Source: Nanobdellota archaeon
Lineage (GTDB): Archaea; Nanobdellota; Nanobdellia; Woesearchaeales; JAHJBD01
Assembly: GCA_018813725.1 (NCBI GenBank)
Contig: JAHJBD010000098.1
Coordinates: 1-5,259, forward strand
DNA length: 5,259 nt
Direction of reading: 5' to 3'
Made by a program: the position numbers and the translations under genes. The notes beneath the pieces are model-generated. The model did not search any database. It saw only the letters and a list, made by a program, of their open reading frames with translations, and was not told where the DNA came from. Below, piece by piece: positions 1-3,858 of this stretch; the first letter of the stretch is position 1, and every line of letters begins with the position of its first letter.

Positions 1-147
1 CAGATTTGGGAGTTCTATACAATTCCTCTCAATCCTGCACTTCCCAAGATCTTTCTTGTCTAAAAAAAGATAAAATATCTTAAGAAATACTACCTTAACC
101 TTATCTCCATCCACAAACCTTAAGTCCTGAAAACATAATCTTGCCAT
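1..147 (-). CDS. Leftward hypothetical protein, 5' end only (runs off the window)
   Basis: An open frame of 49 codons starts with ATG at 147 and runs leftwards off the edge without a stop. The protein begins MARLCFQDLRFVDGDKVKVV and continues basic, with hydrophobic stretches and Cys residues at 5, 37 and 43. I do not recognise a family. Three points favour a real gene. An in-frame TAA lies two codons upstream, so this ATG is the first possible start. A TATA-like AATAAAAAA (169-177, minus strand) with a purine-rich BRE-like GAAAG lies just upstream. The distance from the end of that BRE-like element to the ATG is 32 nt, the same as for three other genes here, which implies a leaderless mRNA. 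Against it, the frame is short, incomplete and without recognisable motifs, and AT-rich intergenic DNA can stay open by chance. It could be the start of a longer gene divergent from the GINS gene. Confidence 0.42.
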   Translation of the reverse strand, partial: MARLCFQDLRFVDGDKVKVVFLKIFYLFLDKKDLGKCRIERNCIELPNL

Positions 148-168
148 ATTGCATTAAAATGACATGCC

Positions 169-183
169 TTTTTTATTCCTTTC
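169..183 (-). promoter_or_regulatory. Putative BRE/TATA promoter for the leftward frame
   Basis: On the minus strand the sequence reads GAAAGGAATAAAAAA: a purine-rich BRE-like element followed by a weak TATA-like box centred about 26 nt upstream of the ATG at 147. It matches the spacing of the better promoters in the window, but the TATA part is degenerate. Confidence 0.35.
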
Positions 184-229
184 TATTACATCACATAGAT
201 TGCAACGCCTATTAGCGATTTCTAAACAT

Positions 230-242
230 AAAAGCTTAAATA
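230..242 (+). promoter_or_regulatory. BRE/TATA promoter of the GINS gene
   Basis: The sequence AAAAGCTTAAATA combines a BRE-like AAAAG (230-234) with a TATA box (236-242). The start codon at 270 lies 36 nt after the BRE, four more than at the L44e, PAC2 and phosphoglycerate mutase genes. The transcript should therefore be leaderless or carry only a few leader bases. No Shine-Dalgarno site precedes the start. Confidence 0.65.
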
Positions 243-269
243 CAAATTTGTCTTACTTGCCATGGGGCA

Positions 270-869
270 ATGGCAGAAGATATAACTATCACGTATGAAA
301 CTCTTTTTGAACTCTTTAGGAGAGAAAAAGATAGGCAGGAGCTTCAGAAACTGTGGGACAGCTATATAATTGACGTCTCTGAATTTATCAGAGGACAGCA
401 GAAGATTGTAATGTCAGACCCTTTGACTCCAGAAGCAAGGAAGAAAGTAGAGCTTCACCTTGACAATATCAAGAGGATAATCAGAGAACTATATGAAAGA
501 AGGGAAAAAAAGATCGTCTCCATGGCTCTTGACAGGACAAGGACCAGGTCTGACATATTCGATACATCGATAATGCTCGAGAATGAGAGGGAACTGTTCA
601 ATAAGTTAGTTGGGGTATTGAATAATGGTAGGCATGTTTCGCTTGTAAGCATGACAAGCCCCTCTGAAAAACCTCCTGAGCAAAAACCTGAGCCAGTTGA
701 GCAGAAAGTGACCAAGATGGTAAGATTCCTTCACCCAGTGCCAAAGTTCCTTGGTCCAAACCTAGAACAGTACGGTCCATTTTCTGAGGAAGATATGGCT
801 AACCTTCCAGCCAAGGTAGCAGACATACTTATTAGCAAGGAACGGGCAGAAGAGATTGAAGAGCAATGA
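270..869 (+). CDS. Archaeal GINS complex protein, Gins51 (Gins15) type
   Basis: This 199-residue protein is a subunit of the GINS complex, which with MCM and the Cdc45/RecJ-like protein forms the archaeal replicative helicase assembly. Residues 1 to about 125 form the helical A domain, including the family-typical REKKIV segment at 78-83 (arginine, glutamate, two lysines, Ile-Val) before a second helical stretch. A Pro/Glu/Lys-rich linker spans about 129-147. Residues 149-198 form the small B domain, with V-R-F-L then VPKFLGP (157-163) and YGPF (168-171) leading to LPAKVADILISK. The A-then-B order identifies Gins51; Gins23 has the reverse order. Length is normal for the family. The ATG at 270 is chosen because it fits the TATA box; an ATG at 262 is out of frame and soon meets a stop. 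The gene stands alone with its own promoter, directly upstream of the L44e operon. Many DPANN archaea appear to carry only Gins51, which would form a homotetramer; whether that holds here cannot be seen. Confidence 0.9.
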   Translation: MAEDITITYETLFELFRREKDRQELQKLWDSYIIDVSEFIRGQQKIVMSDPLTPEARKKVELHLDNIKRIIRELYERREKKIVSMALDRTRTRSDIFDTSIMLENERELFNKLVGVLNNGRHVSLVSMTSPSEKPPEQKPEPVEQKVTKMVRFLHPVPKFLGPNLEQYGPFSEEDMANLPAKVADILISKERAEEIEEQ

Positions 870-885
870 CTATTAATTAGTTATC

Positions 886-900
886 AAAACCTTTATAAAT
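886..900 (+). promoter_or_regulatory. BRE/TATA promoter of the L44e-S27e-aIF2alpha-Nop10 operon
   Basis: The sequence AAAACCTTTATAAAT places a BRE-like AAAAC (886-890) before a strong TATA box (892-900). The ATG at 922 is 32 nt after the BRE and about 26 nt after the TATA centre, so the mRNA should be leaderless. The element sits in the 52-bp gap after the GINS gene, so the operon can be transcribed independently of GINS. Confidence 0.75.
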
Positions 901-921
901 AAGCATTAAATTCTAGACGTT

Positions 922-1230
922 ATGAAGTTACCAAAATTAACTAAAAGATATTGCCCATATTGCAAGAAACATACTGAACACTCTATAGCTCAGAATAAGA
1001 AACGTAATCCTAGAAGCATGACTTATGGCTCAAAACACAGAGCAAAATTAAGAGGCAGTGCAAGAGGAATGGGCAATCTTGGAAGATACTCAAAACCAGC
1101 TATCTCTAAGTTTAAGATGACTGGCAAGAAAGGTTCAAAAAAGACAGACTTAAGGTATACTTGCAAAGAATGCAAAAAAGCGCATATGCAAAAAACAGGC
1201 CAAAGAGCTAAGAAGGTGGAGTTCAAATGA
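922..1230 (+). CDS. rpl44e: Large-subunit ribosomal protein L44e (eL42)
   Basis: This 102-residue, highly basic protein is the 50S subunit protein eL42, which sits near the E site of archaeal and eukaryotic ribosomes and is absent from bacteria. Its zinc ribbon is visible as two Cys pairs, C11-P-Y-C14 and C81-K-E-C84. The N-terminus MKLPKLTKRYCPYCKKHTEH and the C-terminal GQRAKKVEF are characteristic of the family. The middle (about 25-75) is a Lys/Arg/Gly-rich rRNA-binding region. It is a few residues longer than typical archaeal versions (low nineties) through this basic middle. The gene opens the operon behind a strong TATA box, with no Shine-Dalgarno site, as expected for a leaderless first gene. 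Its TGA overlaps the next start in ATGA, suggesting translational coupling to S27e. Confidence 0.95.
   Translation: MKLPKLTKRYCPYCKKHTEHSIAQNKKRNPRSMTYGSKHRAKLRGSARGMGNLGRYSKPAISKFKMTGKKGSKKTDLRYTCKECKKAHMQKTGQRAKKVEFK
1213..1218 (+). promoter_or_regulatory. Shine-Dalgarno site for S27e
   Basis: AAGGTG inside the end of the L44e gene can pair with the CACCUCC anti-SD of archaeal 16S rRNA. It lies 8 nt before the ATG at 1227, which supports that start for this short gene. Confidence 0.6.
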
Positions 1231-1403
1231 AGGAATCAACTAGCAAATTCATCAAGATCAGATGCCCAAAATGTAAAAATGAACAGATCATGTTCGGGAA
1301 ATCTGCTTCGACTGTTAAGTGTCTTGTTTGCGACAAAGTTTTGGCAGAACCTACTAGGGGAAAATCAAAAGTCAAAGCAAGAATACTTGAGGTACTCGAA
1401 TAA
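1227..1403 (+). CDS. rps27e: Small-subunit ribosomal protein S27e (eS27)
   Basis: A 58-codon gene, small enough to be missed by length-filtered gene calling, encodes the zinc-ribbon protein eS27 of the 30S subunit. The protein begins MKESTSKFIKIRCPKCKNEQ. Zinc would be held by C13-P-K-C16 and C32-L-V-C35. The spacing between the pairs, the FGKSASTVKC segment (23-32), and the tail with GKSKVKARILEVLE (45-58) fit the archaeal family, whose members are around 60 residues. The start at 1227 overlaps the L44e stop (ATGA) and follows a good AAGGTG ribosome-binding site. The TAA stop overlaps the aIF2-alpha start (TAATG). The L44e-S27e-aIF2alpha-Nop10 order is a standard archaeal arrangement, which makes the identification secure. 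Confidence 0.93.
   Translation: MKESTSKFIKIRCPKCKNEQIMFGKSASTVKCLVCDKVLAEPTRGKSKVKARILEVLE
1389..1393 (+). promoter_or_regulatory. Shine-Dalgarno site for aIF2-alpha
   Basis: GAGGT near the end of the S27e gene lies 9 nt before the ATG at 1403 and matches the archaeal anti-SD. It supports the TAATG-overlapping start and shows that internal operon genes use ribosome-binding sites, unlike the leaderless first gene. Confidence 0.6.
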
Positions 1404-2167
1404 TGCTTCTGCACAGGTCTGGTTTTCCAGAAGAAAACGAACTTGTTCTTTGTACAATAAATAATATCCAGCACCATTCTGTGTTTTCCAAGCTTGACGA
1501 ATACGATAGGGTTGGCTTGATTCATATCTCTGAGGTTTCTCCGGGCAGGATAAGGAATATACGTGATTTTGTTGTTGAAGGTAAGAAAGTTGTCTGCAAA
1601 GTGCTTAGGGTTGATCTGGAGAAAGGCCATATTGACCTATCTCTAAGGCGTGTTAACGAATCACAGAAAAAAGCCAAGATATCTGAGATCAAGCAGGAAC
1701 AAAAAGCAGAAAAGATATTAGAGCTTGTATGCAAGAGTTTGTCTCTTGATGTCAAAAAAGTATATTCAGATATCATGGGCAAAGAAAAGTATCATTCTTT
1801 GTATCACTTGTTTGAAGATATTTCATTTGACAGGTTCGATATGTCTAAGCTTGGCATAGACAAAAAATTAGTAGAATCACTTGTACCCATAATAAAAGAG
1901 AGGATCAAGCCGCCTGAGGTTGAGATTTCAGGTGAATTCAGGCTTTCCAGCTTTGACCCCGATGGTGTTAATGTCATCAAGAATGCGCTTAAGAAAGCGC
2001 AAGGCGGCGTAATCAAGTTCGAGGGTGGAGGCAGGTATAGCCTTTCAATAAAATCACATGATTATAAGGAAGCTGAAAAGGTCCTAAAAGCAACAGTTGA
2101 TTCTGTCCTTGAGTTTATGAAAAAGCAAAAAGGCAATGCAGAGTTTATCAGAAAAGAAAAGAAATGA
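1403..2167 (+). CDS. eif2a: Translation initiation factor aIF2, alpha subunit
   Basis: This 254-residue protein is the alpha subunit of heterotrimeric aIF2, which brings initiator Met-tRNA to the small ribosomal subunit; the alpha subunit helps bind the tRNA. Three domains can be read. Residues about 11-84 form an S1/OB-fold domain with LDEYDRVGLIHISEVS (31-46) and KVLRVDLEKGHIDLSLRRVN (66-85). Residues about 86-165 form a helical domain. Residues about 170-250 form the C-terminal alpha/beta domain that contacts the gamma subunit, with KPPEVEISGEF (169-179) and a GGVIKFEGGGRYSL region. Length is slightly below the usual 260-275. The ATG at 1403 overlaps the S27e stop as TAATG and has a GAGGT site. 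S46 falls where eukaryotic eIF2-alpha has the regulated Ser51, followed by P-G-R-I-R. The stop overlaps the Nop10 start in ATGA. Confidence 0.94.
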   Translation: MLLHRSGFPEENELVLCTINNIQHHSVFSKLDEYDRVGLIHISEVSPGRIRNIRDFVVEGKKVVCKVLRVDLEKGHIDLSLRRVNESQKKAKISEIKQEQKAEKILELVCKSLSLDVKKVYSDIMGKEKYHSLYHLFEDISFDRFDMSKLGIDKKLVESLVPIIKERIKPPEVEISGEFRLSSFDPDGVNVIKNALKKAQGGVIKFEGGGRYSLSIKSHDYKEAEKVLKATVDSVLEFMKKQKGNAEFIRKEKK

Positions 2168-2340
2168 GGCATATCCTTAAGTGTACTTCTTGTAATAATT
2201 ATACTCTTAAAGATACATGCCCTGCTTGCGGTGCTGCTACAGTGCAGCCAAAACCGCCTAAATTTACTCTGGATGACAGGTTTGCTTCTTACAGGAGAAA
2301 GGCTAAGGAATCAGCCTGGAAAGAAAAAGGACTACTTTAG
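2164..2340 (+). CDS. nop10: H/ACA RNP protein Nop10
   Basis: A 58-codon gene encodes Nop10, the small zinc-binding protein that joins Cbf5, Gar1 and L7Ae in H/ACA ribonucleoproteins that guide pseudouridylation of rRNA. The N-terminal zinc ribbon uses C7-T-S-C10 and C19-P-A-C22 within MRHILKCTSCNNYTLKDTCP. The family signature VQPKPPKFTLDDRFASYRRK (27-46) follows, forming the extended segment and helix that pack against Cbf5. Length is typical. The start overlaps the aIF2-alpha stop (ATGA). Unlike S27e and aIF2-alpha it has no clear Shine-Dalgarno site (the upstream DNA is A-rich), so reinitiation after aIF2-alpha translation is likely. It is the last gene of the operon. A 45-bp gap with a new promoter follows, and I see no strong terminator. 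Confidence 0.94.
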   Translation: MRHILKCTSCNNYTLKDTCPACGAATVQPKPPKFTLDDRFASYRRKAKESAWKEKGLL

Positions 2341-2349
2341 GATTTTAAC

Positions 2350-2362
2350 AAAAGCTTATAAA
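2350..2362 (+). promoter_or_regulatory. BRE/TATA promoter of the PAC2 gene
   Basis: AAAAGCTTATAAA combines a BRE-like AAAAG (2350-2354) and a TATA box (2356-2362). The ATG at 2386 is 32 nt after the BRE, predicting a leaderless mRNA. This spacing decides the start: an in-frame TTG at 2365 directly abuts the TATA box and would lie outside the transcript. Confidence 0.7.
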
Positions 2363-2385
2363 GCTTGATTGGTTTTATTCTTAGG

Positions 2386-3183
2386 ATGGATAAATGGAAA
2401 ATACAGCTTTTTGGAAAAAAGCCTAAGCTTAATCGGCCAGTATTGATCGAAGGTTTGCCTGGCATAGGCAATGTAGGCAAGGTTGCAATAGATTTCCTGA
2501 TAGATGAGCTGAAAGCCAAAAAACTGTATGAGATAACCTCATTCGCATTCCCTCACTCTGTTTTTATCAACGAGGATAATCTTGTTGAACTTCCTTCAGT
2601 TGAGATCTACTATAAGAGTTTTGGCGGTAAGAAACCTGATCTGCTTTTGCTGGCCGGCGATATCCAGCCTACTGATGAGATATCTTGCTATGAATTCTCA
2701 GAGTTGATGCTTGACCTATTCTCTGAACTTAAAGGCAAAGAGATAATAACACTTGGCGGCATAGGGCTTCAGGAGATTCCTAAAAAGCCAAAGCTATACT
2801 GCACATCAAACTCAAAAGAGATGATAAAACGCTACAAAGACAAGGATCTAAACGAGAAGATATACGGAGTTGTTGGCCCGATCGTTGGTGTATCAGGATT
2901 GCTTGTAGGCCTTGCAGCACAGAGAAAGATTGATGCCATGGCAGTGCTTGCAGAGACATATGCCCACCCTCTTTATCTAGGCGTGAAAGGATCAAGAGAG
3001 ATACTCAAATTCCTTAACAGGAAGTTCAAGCTTGATGTCGACGTCGACAAGCTTGAGAAGGAAGTAGAGGATATTGAAGCAGAGCTTATCAAGCGCACAA
3101 AAGATCTTGAAGACGTCTCAAAACAGACTGCTTTAAAGAAGCTAAGCTCTAAGGTTGGTCCTGAAGTAAATTATATAGGCTAA
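2386..3183 (+). CDS. PAC2 family protein (archaeal proteasome assembly chaperone homologue)
   Basis: This 265-residue cytoplasmic protein belongs to the PAC2 family (COG2047-like), homologous to the eukaryotic proteasome assembly chaperones and to archaeal PbaA/PbaB. Visible signatures are VLIEGLPGIGNVGKVAIDFL (19-38), GDIQPTD (91-97), TLGGIG (122-127), the glycine-rich GPIVGVSGLLVGLA (164-177) and LAETYAHPLY (188-197). Residues about 220-247 are charged and heptad-like, probably a helical or coiled-coil tail. The C-terminus ends N-Y-I-G, so Tyr is third from the end; the proteasome-docking HbYX motif needs it penultimate. The ATG at 2386 is preferred over an upstream in-frame TTG because of the promoter. 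Archaea often keep this gene just after nop10, as here, but with its own promoter. Family membership is secure; chaperone function in this organism is inferred. Its TAA overlaps the stop of a convergent gene remnant. Confidence 0.88.
   Translation: MDKWKIQLFGKKPKLNRPVLIEGLPGIGNVGKVAIDFLIDELKAKKLYEITSFAFPHSVFINEDNLVELPSVEIYYKSFGGKKPDLLLLAGDIQPTDEISCYEFSELMLDLFSELKGKEIITLGGIGLQEIPKKPKLYCTSNSKEMIKRYKDKDLNEKIYGVVGPIVGVSGLLVGLAAQRKIDAMAVLAETYAHPLYLGVKGSREILKFLNRKFKLDVDVDKLEKEVEDIEAELIKRTKDLEDVSKQTALKKLSSKVGPEVNYIG
3026..3056. repeat. Near-perfect inverted repeat inside the PAC2 gene
   Basis: Nine-base arms TCAAGCTTG (3026-3034) and CAAGCTTGA (3048-3056) flank a 13-nt spacer that itself contains the ten-base palindrome TCGACGTCGA (3038-3047). 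The region codes for the repetitive K-L-D-V-D-V-D-K-L stretch, so the symmetry may be only a by-product of that peptide and codon choice. Confidence 0.7.
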
Positions 3184-3374
3184 AATAAAGGAAATACATA
3201 AACCTCTAATGCTGCTGCCAAGACCACAAGTACTAGTGCAAAAAGCATCAGTATTAGGCTGTCTGTCATTATATAGTTGAATTTTCTGGAAAAAGGCTTT
3301 TCTCTTAGCGCTGCTTTTGACACCACTCCTCCTACGATCGCTGCTGAAAGATAGCTTGCAGCTTCAGGTGTTAG
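3180..3374 (-). pseudogene. C-terminal remnant of a SpoIIM-family (stage II sporulation protein M-like) membrane protein
   Basis: Reading leftwards, a coherent membrane-protein end is visible: L-T-PEAASYLSAAIVGGVVSKA, a basic turn ALREKPFSRKFN, then a hydrophobic helix with LILMLFALVLVVLAAALEVY and the terminus VFPLF followed by TAG (3182-3180). The P-E-x-x-x-Y-L entry, the A-I-x-G-G motif and the final helix ending A-L-E-V-Y-x-x-P match the end of archaeal SpoIIM/DUF95 integral membrane proteins as I remember them; those are usually around 200 or more residues, so only about 65 remain. The frame meets TGA at 3392-3390, and no upstream part of the family is readable in any frame to the right. 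The gene therefore seems truncated at about 3374-3389, where an unrelated plus-strand remnant begins. The TAG overlaps the PAC2 TAA tail to tail. There is no start codon or promoter for it here. The DUF95 assignment is from motif memory. Confidence 0.6.
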
Positions 3375-3558
3375 AAAATAAACTCCATATCAGGGATGAA
3401 AGTGCTGGCATTGATAGGCTTACCTTCACAAGAGGCGGAAAGGTCAGCATCAACACAGCAGGAGCCAACCTTATCATGAAAAGCCAGAACGGCGCATGTT
3501 AGCATGCGGGCCTGATAATGCTGGATCTTGGGCTTGCACCAGTAAATCTTGCATGTGA
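3371..3558 (+). pseudogene. Frameshifted 3' remnant of a gene for a Cys-rich, probably extracytoplasmic protein
   Basis: From about 3371 the plus strand reads coherent protein, with ESAGIDRLTFTRGGKVSINT and then ANLIMKSQNGAC, before TAG at 3500-3502. Moving to the -1 frame at that point restores sense: A-CGPDNAGSWACTSKSCM and TGA at 3556-3558. Restoring one base (TA to TAT or TAC) would give an uninterrupted ...NGACYACGPDNAGSWACT... tail with five Cys. Short repetitive beta-like segments and Cys pairs suggest a secreted or surface domain, but I cannot name the family. Upstream codons in the same frame are antisense to the SpoIIM remnant, so the real N-terminus is missing. No promoter or signal peptide is present. 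The TGA overlaps the ATG of the next gene (TGATG), which shows that the shifted frame was the genuine reading frame. A sequencing error at one base is the main alternative to decay. Confidence 0.6.
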
Positions 3559-3812
3559 TGAAGAAACAAACTAAGAGTACACTAATATTGGCCATTATTC
3601 TCATCTTGGCACTTTCTTTTATCATCTACGACCAGTACCAAAGAAGACAATAAAAACAGCAGTTAGAGATATTCCAGCAAGGCGCACAGTACGGCTACAC
3701 ACAGGCAGTAACTGCCTTATTTCAGCAGGCACTTTCGTGTGAGCCAGTCCCCATATATGTCAACAACAATACAATCAACCTAATTGCTGTTGAATGTTTA
3801 CAAGAAGAGTAA
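3558..3812 (+). pseudogene. Small membrane-anchored protein gene interrupted by an in-frame TAA
   Basis: The ATG at 3558 opens a frame of 31 codons: MKKQTKS, a hydrophobic anchor TLILAIILILALSFIIY (8-24), and a charged DQYQRRQ. A TAA (3651-3653) follows. The same frame then stays open for 52 more codons to TAA at 3810-3812, reading KQQLEIFQQGAQYGYTQAVT, ALFQQALSCEPVPIYVNNNT and INLIAVECLQEE. Reading through gives one sensible 84-residue type II membrane protein: short basic N-terminus, one transmembrane helix, a Gln-rich helical stalk, and a small domain with two Cys. The TAA differs from CAA (Gln) by one base, and Gln is common around it, so a C-to-T nonsense change is the simplest explanation. 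No ATG, GTG or TTG follows in frame, so reinitiation is unlikely. The gene lacks its own promoter and depended on the preceding gene through the TGATG overlap. The G-x-Y-G-Y-x-Q-A-V and N-N-x-T-I-N style recalls short DPANN proteins; this is memory only. Confidence 0.6.
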
Positions 3813-3813
3813 T

Positions 3814-3823
3814 CTATTTAAAC
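3814..3823 (+). promoter_or_regulatory. TATA promoter of the enolase gene
   Basis: CTATTTAAAC begins two bases after the stop of the preceding broken gene. The ATG at 3859 is about 40 nt downstream of the TATA centre, roughly 14 nt more than for the leaderless genes here, leaving room for a short leader with a Shine-Dalgarno site. Confidence 0.65.
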
Positions 3824-3847
3824 TACCTTTTTTTCTTTTTTATCAGC

Positions 3848-3853
3848 GAGGTG
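3848..3853 (+). promoter_or_regulatory. Shine-Dalgarno site of enolase
   Basis: GAGGTG pairs fully with the CACCUC core of the archaeal anti-SD and sits 5 nt before the ATG at 3859. It favours that ATG over the in-frame GTG at 3853, which overlaps the site, and over an in-frame TTG at 3784, which lies upstream of the TATA box. Confidence 0.7.
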
Positions 3854-3858
3854 TGAAT

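Larger units (their letters stand above)
3184..3858. other. Degraded region between PAC2 and enolase
   Basis: This 675-bp stretch holds no intact gene. It contains, in order, the SpoIIM-like C-terminal remnant (minus), the frameshifted Cys-rich remnant (plus), the nonsense-interrupted membrane protein gene (plus), and the enolase promoter and leader. No transposase, direct repeat or tRNA that could explain the rearrangement is visible. Confidence 0.6.

Noticed and set aside
1279..1464. Plus-strand frame overlapping S27e and aIF2-alpha
   Set aside because: It is a shifted frame of the zinc-ribbon gene; the S27e frame has the Cys pairs, the ribosome-binding site and the operon overlaps.
1223..1630. 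135-codon minus-strand frame
   Set aside because: It is antisense to the secure S27e and aIF2-alpha genes, with no motif or promoter.
2365..2385. In-frame TTG start seven codons upstream for the PAC2 gene
   Set aside because: It lies directly against the TATA box, upstream of the expected transcription start, and the ATG at 2386 fits the promoter spacing and the family's N-terminus.
3317..3370. ATG at 3317 as the true start of the Cys-rich gene
   Set aside because: These codons are antisense to the convincing SpoIIM-like end and encode no signal peptide; the match to a real protein seems to begin only at about 3371.
3497..3502. Programmed -1 frameshifting
   Set aside because: There is no X-XXY-YYZ slippery heptamer, and the gene also lacks its 5' end.
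3371..3625. 84-codon minus-strand frame in the degraded region
   Set aside because: It is antisense to the two plus-strand remnants, which read as coherent proteins and share a TGATG overlap.
3651..3653. Stop-codon reassignment or recoding at TAA
   Set aside because: TAA ends S27e and PAC2 normally, and TAG ends Nop10, so no general reassignment fits.
3784..3858. N-terminal extension of enolase from TTG at 3784
   Set aside because: The added residues are unlike enolase, overlap the preceding broken gene and the TATA box, and lie upstream of a good Shine-Dalgarno site before the ATG at 3859.
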